The position numbers and the translations under genes were made by a program. Under the pieces are notes generated by a model. That model was not told where the DNA came from. It searched no databases and saw only the letters and a program-made list of their open reading frames with translations. This document shows, in pieces, positions 10,616-19,097 of a stretch of DNA of 64,000 bases (positions are counted from its first letter, which is position 1; each line of letters opens with the position of its first letter). The stretch is from Natrinema versiforme JCM 10478. GTDB taxonomy: Archaea; Halobacteriota; Halobacteria; Halobacteriales; Natrialbaceae. Location: the NCBI RefSeq assembly GCF_000337195.1, contig NZ_AOID01000005.1, forward strand, positions 83,814-147,813, given 5' to 3'.

Positions 10616-10783
10616 TCAGGCGGACGTTGACGACTCCCACTCCTCGAGACAGTCGTCGGTACAGAAGTGTCGGTAGACGGTCGCTCCGTCCTCGACGGTC
10701 GTCACGACGCGCTGTTCGGAGGACGGTTCTACGGGGTTGCCACACTGTCGACAGTCGGGTGAGTCGTCCGTCGAATCGGTCAT
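10616..10783 (-). CDS. Small zinc-binding protein
   Basis: This 55-residue protein starts MTDSTDDSPDCRQCGNP and ends CTDDCLEEWESSTSA, giving a CxxC...CxxxC four-cysteine arrangement likely to hold one zinc. Similar tiny CxxC proteins are common in haloarchaea and are often of unknown role. An in-frame ATG at 10840 would add 19 residues without zinc ligands; I prefer 10783. Its neighbours are purU and a formamidase-like gene, neither of which explains it. Confidence 0.65.
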   Translation of the reverse strand: MTDSTDDSPDCRQCGNPVEPSSEQRVVTTVEDGATVYRHFCTDDCLEEWESSTSA

Positions 10784-11033
10784 CGTTGGCAGGTGGGCCG
10801 AGACCCACTTGAACGAATCCATTGCGGCGTATTCGGCCACGGGCGGCGAATCCGTTCGCCCGGTCGACTATCCCAGCACCGCGTCGGTCGGCGGGTCGGT
10901 GACGGCGACTCGAGGCGACCGGCCTCGAGCGGGCCATTATGGGTGCAGCGGATCAGTTCGAGACGGGACATCGGTCACGAACGATTCCGTGAGCAGTAGC
11001 CTTATCGCCGCCACCAGCGTACGGTGGTATGTT

Positions 11034-12341
11034 ATGTCACAACGAGAAGTCGAACAGGAGCTGTCCGTCGATCAGTACACGCTCGGCCTCGTCGGTCCCG
11101 ACCAGGAGTGGGCGGGCACCGTCGCGGACGGCGGCACGATTAGAACGTACACGCCGCCGGGCTGTTGGGGGCCGATGGTCACGCCCGAGTTCCACGGCGG
11201 CCACGAGGTCACCCGGCCGATCCGCGTCGAGGGGGCCGAAGTCGGCGACGCCGTGGCGCTCCATATCCGGGACGTCGAGGTCACGAGCATGGCGACGAGC
11301 ACGGGCTCGATGGCCGAACGCGAGGACGCCTTCGGCGACGACCCGTTCGTCGATCACCGCTGTCCGGAGTGTGGTACCGAGTGGCCGGAGACGGTCGTGG
11401 AGGGAACCGGCGAGGACGCAATCAAGTGCGCCGAGTGTGGCGCGAACGCCTCTTCGTTCGGCTTCGAGTACGGCTATACCGTCGCCTTCGACGACGACGG
11501 CACCGTCGGGATCACCCTCGACGAGGACGCCGCCCACGAACTCGCGGAAAACGCCGACGAGGTGATGGACATCCCCGAGAACTCCCGGCAGCATCCCATC
11601 CTGCTGTACGAGCCCGGCGAGATGCCCGGCACGCTGGGTCGCCTGCGCCCGTTCATCGGCAACGTCGGGACGACGCCGCCGGTCACGATGCCGGACTCGC
11701 ACAACGCTGGCGACTTCGGTCAGTACCTCATCGGTGCCGAACACGAGTACGGCGTCGACAGCGAGGCCGACCTCGAGGCCCGGACCGACGGCCACATGGA
11801 CATCCCGCAAGTCCGGCCGGGCGCGGTCCTCATCTGTCCCGTCAAGGTCGACGGGGCGGGGGTCTACGTCGGCGACTTGCACGCGAATCAGGGCGACGGG
11901 GAGCTCTCTTTGCACACGACCGACGTGAGCGGCACCGTCACGATGGACGTCGAAGTCATCGAGGACCTCGAGTTAGACGGGCCCGTCCTGCTGCCGCCCG
12001 AGGAGGATCTACCGTTCATCAGCAAACCCTACAGTGACGCAGAGCGCGAGGCGGGACGGGAACTCGGCGCGGACCACGGCGTCGATGTCGAGGACGAGAT
12101 GGGTCCGATTCAGGTCGTCGGCTCCGGCGCAACCGTCAACGACGCCACGCAGAACGCCTTCGACCGCGCCACGAAACTGCTGGACATGAGCGAGGGCGAG
12201 GTCCGCTCCCGGTGTACGTTCACCGGCGGCGTCCAGATCGGGCGGCTGCCGGGCGTCGTCCAACTCGACATGCTCGCGCCGATGGACGTGCTCGAGGACC
12301 GGGGAATCGACCACCTCGTGCGCGATCAGTACGGCCTGTAG
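11034..12341 (+). CDS. Acetamidase/formamidase family protein
   Basis: This 435-residue protein belongs to the acetamidase/formamidase (FmdA/AmdA) family, which hydrolyses short amides to ammonia and an organic acid. Family stretches include TYTPPGCWGPMVTPEFHGGH, the GNVGTTPP core, and VRPGAVLICPVKVDGAGVYVGD followed by DLHANQGDGE. An insertion near residues 104-140 carries two CxxC pairs (CPECG and CAECG), a probable zinc ribbon not seen in classical formamidases but common in archaeal members. The ATG at 11034 is used; an overlapping ATG 5 nt earlier is out of frame. Substrate is not determinable from sequence. Confidence 0.85.
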   Translation: MSQREVEQELSVDQYTLGLVGPDQEWAGTVADGGTIRTYTPPGCWGPMVTPEFHGGHEVTRPIRVEGAEVGDAVALHIRDVEVTSMATSTGSMAEREDAFGDDPFVDHRCPECGTEWPETVVEGTGEDAIKCAECGANASSFGFEYGYTVAFDDDGTVGITLDEDAAHELAENADEVMDIPENSRQHPILLYEPGEMPGTLGRLRPFIGNVGTTPPVTMPDSHNAGDFGQYLIGAEHEYGVDSEADLEARTDGHMDIPQVRPGAVLICPVKVDGAGVYVGDLHANQGDGELSLHTTDVSGTVTMDVEVIEDLELDGPVLLPPEEDLPFISKPYSDAEREAGRELGADHGVDVEDEMGPIQVVGSGATVNDATQNAFDRATKLLDMSEGEVRSRCTFTGGVQIGRLPGVVQLDMLAPMDVLEDRGIDHLVRDQYGL

Positions 12342-12363
12342 GAACTGCCGTCGGAACTCGGTG

Positions 12364-12380
12364 ACCGCTCTCTCAGCGGT
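12364..12380 (+). terminator. Hairpin after the formamidase gene
   Basis: A perfect 6-bp stem, ACCGCT-CTCTC-AGCGGT, starts 23 nt after the stop at 12341. It is a plausible 3' end structure. The following GGTGGCGCGCG is also seen near 18150, so this may instead be the edge of a repeat. Confidence 0.35.
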
Positions 12381-12513
12381 GGCGCGCGTTGTCCGCCAGC
12401 GAAGAGGGAGAGGCCGGCGGAAAATGCTGCGCGAGGAACAGGCGCGTCTCCGGCCCCGGCCGTCTCGAGCCCTCACTCCCTTCGCAGGCGTCTCAGTTGG
12501 CGGGCAATCCCGT

Positions 12514-13314
12514 CTACAGCTCGCGCCCGTCGTAGGCTGCGAGCAAGTCCCGTAGATACGTGATAACCGCCGTTGCTCGAGCCGGTGTCTCACAGGGCAC
12601 TGCTGGCGGCGGATTGTACAGCTTGTCCGTGAACCACGAGAGCAACTTTCCCACGGCATCGTCCGGCAACTCTCCCGGGTCCCAGGCCAGTGCCAGCACC
12701 GTCCCGTCGGCTCCGATCTTCGCTCCCTCGACGTTCGTCAGTCCGTAACAACTCATCGTCCGTCCGTCGAGCGGTTCGACGCACAGCGAGCCGCCCCGGA
12801 CTGCCCACTGACGATCCTCGGCAGTCCACTCGAACCGCGTCTCGGTCGGCACCAGACACGCGTCCTGTCCCGACAGGCCGACGATGTCGCCCGGTTGAAT
12901 CCAATCACCGAGCAGCGTCGCATCCACCCCGGCGTCCGCGTGATGCGGGATCGCGTCGAGGAGCGGCGTTTCGCCGTCGCGGAGCTCGAGCCGAAACACG
13001 AAGTGCGAGCCGGCGACGCCGTCCGTGAGCGCGACCAGATCGAATAACGCCTCCCGCCCCGCGTTGGTCGTCGTCGGCACGCGCCACGCGGTGGCGTCGT
13101 TCCGATCCGCCACGGGGACCCGCTCGAACCGATCGCGAGCGGCGGCCCACGTCCGCCGGCAGTCGTCGCCGTCCGGTTCCATCTCCCGCTCGTCTTCGTG
13201 CAGCCAGACCACTGCGGTCGTCGCGTCCGGGAGGACCGACTCGAGGAGGGACCGACACGCCGCAGCGAAGCCCTCGCACTCGAGGTGATGCGTTCGGTGT
13301 CGTTCGGAGGGCAT
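12514..13314 (-). CDS. Conserved-looking hypothetical protein
   Basis: I do not recognise this 266-residue acidic protein. It starts MPSERHRTHHLECEGFAA, has a mixed alpha/beta composition, several Trp residues and no signal peptide or membrane segment. The ATG at 13314 is supported by a TATA-like AACTATTATT (reverse strand, near 13335-13343) about 25 nt upstream, fitting a leaderless transcript. An in-frame start 15 codons earlier would overlap that box. Phrases such as WIQPGDIVGLSGQDACLV could belong to a ligand-binding fold, but nothing is diagnostic. Confidence 0.65.
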   Translation of the reverse strand: MPSERHRTHHLECEGFAAACRSLLESVLPDATTAVVWLHEDEREMEPDGDDCRRTWAAARDRFERVPVADRNDATAWRVPTTTNAGREALFDLVALTDGVAGSHFVFRLELRDGETPLLDAIPHHADAGVDATLLGDWIQPGDIVGLSGQDACLVPTETRFEWTAEDRQWAVRGGSLCVEPLDGRTMSCYGLTNVEGAKIGADGTVLALAWDPGELPDDAVGKLLSWFTDKLYNPPPAVPCETPARATAVITYLRDLLAAYDGREL

Positions 13315-13382
13315 ACTCCTGTGGGCGGTCTCCGGAATAATAGTTGTTTTCCGGACCATTCACCGTGGGTCCCGGAGCCGGA

Positions 13383-13661
13383 TCATCCGTTCTCCCCGGC
13401 TCCGCCCTGCACCGCCGGAACGATCGATAGCGACGCCCCGTCCGGAACCCGTTCCTCGAGCCCGGCGCGCTCGCCGTCGACCGTCACCCTGACGCTCGCC
13501 CGCAGTTCGTCGCCGTCGTACAACTGTGGCTCCGCTCGGGGGTAGGCGTCGACGACGGCTGCGATCGCGTCGGCGACGGTCCCGCCCGACCACTCGAGCG
13601 TGACCGTCTTGTCGCCGGTCGCGCTTCGTAGAGGGCCGTACACAGTGACTGGCGTCTTCAT
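13383..13661 (-). CDS. MoaD/ThiS-like ubiquitin-fold small protein
   Basis: This 92-residue beta-grasp protein begins MKTPVTVYGPLRSATGDKTV, has the central ADAIAAVVDAYP helix and ends SIVPAVQGGAGENG. MoaD, ThiS and haloarchaeal SAMP proteins carry sulfur or are conjugated through a C-terminal Gly-Gly. Here the Gly-Gly is followed by five more residues (AGENG), so it would need trimming, as some SAMP-like proteins are, or it is not activated. No MoaE, ThiF or E1-like gene is adjacent. The fold call is good; its role as a sulfur carrier or modifier is open. Confidence 0.8.
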   Translation of the reverse strand: MKTPVTVYGPLRSATGDKTVTLEWSGGTVADAIAAVVDAYPRAEPQLYDGDELRASVRVTVDGERAGLEERVPDGASLSIVPAVQGGAGENG

Positions 13662-13737
13662 GGTCGATAATGGGATCGATCAGACAAGAGCCTAGCCGCT
13701 CGCTTCTCGGAGACGAACGAGGAGGAAGGAACGCGGA

Positions 13738-13944
13738 TCAGTCGTCGCTCGACTCGGCGGTGGCCGCGGCCGACGACACGTCCTGCTGGCCGATCCACGA
13801 CGAGGAAAACAGCGGTGCGACGGCGAAGCCGACCATCACGAGCATGAACAGGGCAAGCATGGCACTCGCGACGCCCGCGATCCCGCTGGTGAGACTGAAC
13901 AGGACGATACTCGTTGCCGCGCCACTGGCGATAGCAGGGGTCAT
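13738..13944 (-). CDS. Small membrane protein with two hydrophobic segments
   Basis: This 68-residue protein has hydrophobic stretches at about residues 10-30 and 31-50, followed by a polar Ser/Ala/Asp tail. The start MTPAIASGAATS is an ATG at 13944. It resembles the N-terminal hairpin style of many small haloarchaeal membrane proteins. It stands alone between the MoaD-like gene and purC, and nothing indicates a function. Confidence 0.6.
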   Translation of the reverse strand: MTPAIASGAATSIVLFSLTSGIAGVASAMLALFMLVMVGFAVAPLFSSSWIGQQDVSSAAATAESSDD

Positions 13945-14083
13945 TTGCGTTCGGTCGACCGTAGTTCGACCCGCAATATGAGGGTTACTCTCTTCGATAC
14001 GGGTTGGTGAACGATACCGTGGCCCGTGGTTCGACTAGCCACTCGAGTTCGGATTGCGGTCGGCAGCTATCGCTCGAGTCGCC

Positions 14084-15103
14084 CTAGAGCCGTTGGACCG
14101 CACCGATCGCGCTCGAGAGCGGCGGCGCGTCGAAGAACTCCTGGCCGGTGTAGGCGTTGGCACCCGCACAGTACAGGTCGCGCGCGGTCTCGAGGACGTC
14201 GTCGTCAAGCCGTTCCGGCTCCTCGTCGCAGAGCGATTTCCAGTCGGCGACGTTTTCGTGCTTGGCTTCGGCCTTCGCGGCGTCGACGGCTTGGACCCAC
14301 TCGGGCTGGGTGCGCTTGTGGTACTGGCGGAGCACTTCCTTGGAGAGTTGGGTGCCCTCGTAGCTGAAGCGGTTCTCGTCGAACGTACCGACGACGTCGC
14401 CGACGCGAATCTCGCCGCCGTAGTAGAGACACTCGATCTTGCCATCCTCGTGGACCAGCCCGGCCGAGTCGGCCTGTTCGGTAACGATCCGGTTGACCTC
14501 GCGGGCAAGCGACTCGAGGTCATCGATGGCGGCGTCGCCGGCGATCGAATCGGCTTCGTCGCGGTCGAGATGGCGGTCGCTCTCCTCGTACTTCGTGGTG
14601 AACTCGACGATCGGGTCCGCGAGGTCGACGGCCTCGTCGGGCCAGCTCTCGAACGCGAGGCCGTGGTCGGCGGGGTCGGTCCGATCCCGCAGGCTCGAGC
14701 CGACGGGAACCCGATTGCGGAAGACGATCTCGAGGGGAATCAGGTAGTTGTCGCCGGCCGCGTCGTGGTAGCTGTCGTAGTCGTACTCGCGGCCCTCGTT
14801 GGGCAGGTCCGGCACCTGCGTGAGATCGATGGCCATCTCCCACGGCGGGTGGGAGGCGTCCTCGAGCGGGATGACATCGCCGTTCTCGACGACCCCGCGG
14901 TAGTGGGTGGGGACGCCCTCGGCCTCGAGCAGTTCGAAGTTGAACGCGCCCATCGTACAGAGGCTCGCGCCCTTCTGTGGGATCTGGTCGGGCATCTTCC
15001 CCCAGTCGAACACCGAGTAGTCGTCGGTGAAGACGAACGAGCCGCGACCGAGGTCGTCGGCGGTCGCCGCCTCCTCGATGCGGAACTCCTTGACGCTCGT
15101 CAT
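14084..15103 (-). CDS. purC: Phosphoribosylaminoimidazole-succinocarboxamide synthase
   Basis: PurC joins CAIR with aspartate using ATP to give SAICAR in purine synthesis. The 339-residue protein starts MTSVKEFRIEEAATADDLGRG and shows SAICAR synthetase stretches FVFTDDYSVFDWGKMPD, IPLEIVFRNRVPVGSS and DSAGLVHEDGKIECLYY. The frame runs back to a GTG at 15112, but the ATG at 15103 is the normal archaeal start. It is monocistronic here, 5.6 kb from purS-purQ. The length is greater than the roughly 240 residues of bacterial PurC, as usual for haloarchaeal forms. Confidence 0.94.
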   Translation of the reverse strand: MTSVKEFRIEEAATADDLGRGSFVFTDDYSVFDWGKMPDQIPQKGASLCTMGAFNFELLEAEGVPTHYRGVVENGDVIPLEDASHPPWEMAIDLTQVPDLPNEGREYDYDSYHDAAGDNYLIPLEIVFRNRVPVGSSLRDRTDPADHGLAFESWPDEAVDLADPIVEFTTKYEESDRHLDRDEADSIAGDAAIDDLESLAREVNRIVTEQADSAGLVHEDGKIECLYYGGEIRVGDVVGTFDENRFSYEGTQLSKEVLRQYHKRTQPEWVQAVDAAKAEAKHENVADWKSLCDEEPERLDDDVLETARDLYCAGANAYTGQEFFDAPPLSSAIGAVQRL

Positions 15104-15255
15104 TCGAGACACCCCAGACCGTGTCCGCTCCCGCAGTTCATATCCCAGTTGCCGTGGTCGGCCCCTAAGAAGGTTTCAGTATCGCGCGGACGACCGCGGT
15201 CGGCGGCGCGGAGGCTGTGCGACCCGCGTGCGAACCGACGGGCTCGGCCGCGCTT

Positions 15256-15543
15256 TCAGTCGTCCTCGACGGACGCGAGTAACTCCTCGGCGTCGCCCTG
15301 TAGCGATCCCTCGAGCCCGTCGTCGACGAGGTGGCGGAGGGCCGAATCGCACTGGGGCGTCGCCAGCGACTCGAGGGCCTGCCGGCGATACCGCTCGTCG
15401 ATGTCCTCTTCGCGGACGAGCGCCGCGAGTTCGTCGCACTCGTTGGCCGTTTTCAGTTCGCGGATCGCATCCGCTCGCCGCTCCTCGTCGGCCCCCTCGT
15501 CGAGGGCGAGGTCGATGCACTCCGCCGGCGTCCGTGAGCTCAT
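15256..15543 (-). CDS. HEAT-repeat-like small protein
   Basis: This 95-residue, strongly helical acidic protein starts MSSRTPAECIDLALDEGADE. Pairs of short helices with the pattern RRADAIRELKTANECDELAAL and RRQALESLATPQCDSALRHL resemble HEAT or PBS-lyase repeats, which usually mediate protein contacts. The ATG at 15543 is chosen because the longer upstream frame is Pro/Arg-rich and non-coding in style. Role unknown. Confidence 0.7.
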   Translation of the reverse strand: MSSRTPAECIDLALDEGADEERRADAIRELKTANECDELAALVREEDIDERYRRQALESLATPQCDSALRHLVDDGLEGSLQGDAEELLASVEDD

Positions 15544-15733
15544 AGACCACCGTTCGCGGCCACCGCTGATAACTCCGTGACCTGCGTTCGACGGACGGGG
15601 CTCGAGACGGTCCGATGACGACGGGCCGGGGGACTGCCGCGACGCCGGTCCGTCCGCGGGTCCGCCAATTTTCGCGCTCTTCCTGTCCGTATCGGTGCAC
15701 AAACCCGACACGGCTGGCTCCCCTCCGACACGT

Positions 15734-16531
15734 ATGGAGATGAATCACATCCGTCGCGGCGACGGCGAGGCGCTGCTCCTCGTTCACGGGCTCGGCGGCA
15801 GCTGGCGGACGTGGACGCCGGTGCTCGAGGGACTGGCCGCCGAGCGCGAGGTGATCGCGGTGGACCTCCCGGGTCACGGCGAGACACCGCCGCTGCCCGG
15901 CGAGGTTTCCGTCGACACCCTCGCCGATGCCGTCGGCTCGTTTCTGACCGCGAACGATCTTGAGGGGGTCGACGTCGTCGGAAACTCGATGGGAGGACGG
16001 CTCGTCCTCGAACTCGCGCGTCGGGGCGACGTCGGCGCGACCGTCGCGCTCGATCCGGGCGGGTTCTGGACGGGCTGGGAACGGTACTTCTTCTACGCGA
16101 CGCTGGCCCCGTCGATCCGGCTCGTTCGCGGGCTTCGGCCCGTGATGGATCGACTCATGGGCAGCGCCGTCGGCCGGACCCTGCTGCTGGCGCAGCTCTC
16201 GGCGCGCCCCTGGGACCTGCCCGCCGACGTCGCCCGCGAAGAGATGCGGACCTTCGCCGACTCGCCGTCGTTCGACGAACTGTTGCGGCGGTTGGCGTTC
16301 GGCCCCGGCCAGTCGGGAACGGCGTCGACGCCGGGACCGGTCGTGATCGGCTGGGGCCGCAAGGATCGAGTCACGCTCCCTCGGCAGGCCACCCGCGCCG
16401 CGAACCGATTCCCTAACGCGCGATTCTACTGGTTCGAGGACAGCGGTCACTATCCGCACTGGGATGCCCCCGAGGAGGCCACGCGGGTGATCCTCTCCGC
16501 CACGGCCCGCGAGGCGTTCGGCGAGTCGTGA
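15734..16531 (+). CDS. Alpha/beta hydrolase
   Basis: This 265-residue protein has the alpha/beta hydrolase fold: oxyanion stretch LLVHGLGGSW, VDLPGHGET, nucleophile S85 in GNSMGG, and the catalytic His in DSGHYPHWD near the C-terminus. An acid lies in the GWGRKDRVTLP stretch. The start MEMNHIRRGDG (15734) is preferred over an ATG 13 codons upstream. It precedes cofH by about 150 bp in the same direction. The substrate could be an ester, lactone or C-C bond compound; nothing narrows it. Confidence 0.85.
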   Translation: MEMNHIRRGDGEALLLVHGLGGSWRTWTPVLEGLAAEREVIAVDLPGHGETPPLPGEVSVDTLADAVGSFLTANDLEGVDVVGNSMGGRLVLELARRGDVGATVALDPGGFWTGWERYFFYATLAPSIRLVRGLRPVMDRLMGSAVGRTLLLAQLSARPWDLPADVAREEMRTFADSPSFDELLRRLAFGPGQSGTASTPGPVVIGWGRKDRVTLPRQATRAANRFPNARFYWFEDSGHYPHWDAPEEATRVILSATAREAFGES

Positions 16532-16678
16532 CGGCGAGACGCCGTCCCCGTCGGCGTGGAACGCGGCCGTGATCGAACACGGCTTGACCCGCACACACCG
16601 ATCGACACGCCGACTCTTCGATCGGGCAAAATGAACGATCCATCACCCTTTTCTCGTTGTACTGGTATTGTTACGTCG

Positions 16679-18061
16679 ATGGAGCGACCGGTGACCGAGG
16701 CCGACCTCACGTTTGATCACGTTCCCGAGACCGACCAGTCCTTCGAGAACGCACTGGCAAAGGCACGCGACGGCGAGCGACTCGCGGTCGACGACGCGAT
16801 CGAGTTACTCACCACGGGGACCGAGAGTGAGGGGATCGACCGGAAACGCAAGGAGCGCGTGCTCGAGGCGGCCGATCGCCGCCGCGCCGAGCAGGTCGGC
16901 GAGGAGGTCACCTTCATCGCGAACCTGAACAACAACGTCACGACGGCCTGTAACGTGGGCTGTCTGTTCTGTAACTTCAAGGACGCCGCCCACACTTTCG
17001 AGACCGAGACGGAGATCGAGACGGCCGGCTTCACGAAGACGCCGGCGGAATCCCGCGAGATCGTCTCCGATGCGGTCGACCGAGGGATCTACGAGGTCAC
17101 CTCCGTGTCGGGCCTTCACCCCGCGTTCGCGCTCGACGACGAACACCGGGAGATCCTCGATGATCACCCGAATCCGAAGGCGGTCAACTACAAGCCCCCC
17201 GAACGGTACGACACCAGCCCCGGCACCTACACGGACCAGATTTCGGCGATGAGCGTCGACGGCGTCCACGTCCACTCGATGACGCCCGAAGAGGCCTATC
17301 ACGCCCGCCGCGGTACCGACTGGTCCTACGAGGAGGTCTACCGGCGGCTGAAAGACGCCGGACTCGACACCGTCCCCGGCACCGCGGCAGAGATTCTCGT
17401 CGAGGAAGTCCGCGAAGTCATCTGCCCCGGCAAGATCAGTACGGACGGCTGGCTCGAGGCCATGGAGGCCGCCGCGAACGTCGGACTCGGGATGACGGCG
17501 ACGATCATGTACGGCCACGTCGAGAACGAGGCCCACCGCGCGCTGCACCTGAAACGGATTCGGGACCTCCAGGACCGGACGGGCAACATCACGGAGTTCG
17601 TCCCGCTCTCCTTTATCCACCAGAACACGCCACTGTTCGAACACGATGTCGTCTCGAGCGGGCCGAGCATCGACGAGGACGAACTGCTGATCGCCGTCTC
17701 ACGACTGTTCCTCGACAACATCGACCACATCCAGTCCTCGTGGGTCAAGTACGGCGACGAGCAGGGGCTGAAGATGCTCAACTGCGGGGCCGACGACTAC
17801 ATGGGGACGATCCTCTCCGAGGAGATTACCAAACGCGCCGGCGGCGGCTTCGGCGAGTTCCGCTCGTTCGAGGACTACGCCGAGATGATCGCCTCGATCG
17901 GCCGTATCCCCGTCGAACGCTCGACCGACTACGAGCAGCGCCGCGTTATCGACCCCGACGACCCGCCCTTCGGCCCCCGACTCGGGCCGAAGGCCGACGG
18001 GACGCCGCTACTGACTCGAGCGGAGCGAGACGAACGCGATACCGTCCCCGCCGACGACTGA
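16679..18061 (+). CDS. cofH: 5-amino-6-(D-ribitylamino)uracil-tyrosine 4-hydroxyphenyl transferase CofH (F420 synthesis)
   Basis: CofH is the radical SAM subunit that adds the tyrosine-derived phenol group to 5-amino-6-ribitylaminouracil in making the deazaflavin Fo. The 460-residue protein has C91, C95 and C98 (Cx3Cx2C in TACNVGCLFC) for the 4Fe-4S cluster. CofH-typical stretches are EVTSVSGLHP, PGTAAEILVEEVR, GLGMTATIMYGHVE and EFVPLSFIHQNTPLF. The ATG at 16679 is favoured over 16631 because CCTTTTC (16647-16653) is a TATA-like box 29 nt upstream, giving a leaderless transcript. Its partner CofG is encoded 2.4 kb away on the other strand. Confidence 0.94.
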   Translation: MERPVTEADLTFDHVPETDQSFENALAKARDGERLAVDDAIELLTTGTESEGIDRKRKERVLEAADRRRAEQVGEEVTFIANLNNNVTTACNVGCLFCNFKDAAHTFETETEIETAGFTKTPAESREIVSDAVDRGIYEVTSVSGLHPAFALDDEHREILDDHPNPKAVNYKPPERYDTSPGTYTDQISAMSVDGVHVHSMTPEEAYHARRGTDWSYEEVYRRLKDAGLDTVPGTAAEILVEEVREVICPGKISTDGWLEAMEAAANVGLGMTATIMYGHVENEAHRALHLKRIRDLQDRTGNITEFVPLSFIHQNTPLFEHDVVSSGPSIDEDELLIAVSRLFLDNIDHIQSSWVKYGDEQGLKMLNCGADDYMGTILSEEITKRAGGGFGEFRSFEDYAEMIASIGRIPVERSTDYEQRRVIDPDDPPFGPRLGPKADGTPLLTRAERDERDTVPADD

Positions 18062-18142
18062 TCGAAGCGCCGCGTCGCTCGGTCTCGAACTGAGTACGGA
18101 TGATCACCCAGACAATAGCACGTCTCCATCGAGATTGATCAA

Positions 18143-18290
18143 TCCTCTGCGGTGGCGCGCGCTGTCGACCGTCCGAACGACAGTGAGGGCGGGCGTCGAT
18201 GCCGTGCGAGGGATGAGAGAGAGCGGAGTGACCGAACGAATCGGATGGGGAGGACGTGGCGATTCCCTGTTGCCACGATAGCAGGGTCTA
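18143..18290. ncRNA. Candidate structured RNA or repeat with an H-type pseudoknot
   Basis: Within the 295-bp spacer after cofH, the + strand can form a hairpin CTGTCG (18162-18167) with CGACAG (18178-18183). It can then form a two-stem interlocked set: CGTGGC (18255-18260) with GCCACG (18272-18277), and CCCTG (18265-18269) inside that loop with CAGGG (18282-18286). The geometry is that of a classical H-type pseudoknot with 4-, 2- and 4-nt linkers. No open frame explains the stretch. The purine-rich body (GAGGGATGAGAGAGAGCGG) recalls multicopy intergenic repeats of related haloarchaea. RNA, repeat or chance cannot be separated here. Confidence 0.3.
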
Positions 18291-18356
18291 CCTCACCTCA
18301 CGGTTACCACTGAGTGATTCGTGGACTCAGGTGAATCGAGATCCGCTCGAGGCACG

Positions 18357-18995
18357 CTATTCGTTCACGACGCCGACGGCCCGCACCGGCGACCCGTCGC
18401 CCGCGAGTGCCAGCGGATACGCCCGGAGTTCGAACCGATCCCCGACCGACTCGAGGGTCGTCAGATTCTCGAGGATCAACTGCTCGTCCCCGAGCAGGGC
18501 GTGGTGGGCCTGAAACCCCTCGGGCTCGTCCTCGCCGGCGTTGTCCGTCGGGGTCGGATCGGGGTTGAGCGCGTCCACGGCCACGTCGAGCCCCCGTTTG
18601 ACGCACATCTCGGCCGCCGCCGGCGAGAGGTACGGATGCTCGAGGTAGCGGTCGGTGCCCCAGTGGGCGTCCCAGCCCGTCCAGAACGCGACGAGATCGG
18701 TGTCGCCGTCCGGTACCCGCGACGCGGGGATCGGATCGCGGGCCTCGAGATCACGGCAGTCGATCCGGACGGCGTCGAAGACGAACCGCTCGAGCGGGTA
18801 GGAATCGAGCGTCCGGCCGTCGGGTTCGGTGTGGGCGGGCGCGTCGACGTGGGTGCCGGTGTGGCTACCGCACTCGAGGCGCGAGACGCGAGCGCCGTCG
18901 TCCGCGTGGGTCGCATGGGTTCGAACGACGACCGCGGGGTCGCCGGGGTAGGTCTGCATCCCCGTTTCGATCGGCTGCGTGAGATCGACGTGCAT
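18357..18995 (-). CDS. Cyclase family protein (kynurenine formamidase-like)
   Basis: This 212-residue protein has the cyclase/arylformamidase signature: an early DLTQPIETGMQTYPGDP, then the metal-binding HTGTHVDAPAH (H45, H49, D51, H55). Such metal-dependent hydrolases open formyl-amides or lactams, including N-formylkynurenine and isatin. The ATG at 18995 begins MHVDLTQPI, and the longer upstream frame runs antisense through the SDR gene and is rejected. It is divergent from the SDR gene at 19098, with about 100 bp between starts. Substrate unknown. Confidence 0.85.
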   Translation of the reverse strand: MHVDLTQPIETGMQTYPGDPAVVVRTHATHADDGARVSRLECGSHTGTHVDAPAHTEPDGRTLDSYPLERFVFDAVRIDCRDLEARDPIPASRVPDGDTDLVAFWTGWDAHWGTDRYLEHPYLSPAAAEMCVKRGLDVAVDALNPDPTPTDNAGEDEPEGFQAHHALLGDEQLILENLTTLESVGDRFELRAYPLALAGDGSPVRAVGVVNE

Positions 18996-19097
18996 ACGGG
19001 AATGGCGTCGCTCGAGGGCCATAACCCTGTGCGAGCGCGGTCGCGGGTCACGGGACCGTATATCATGATTTATGATACTCCTCGACGACGTGTGTGT

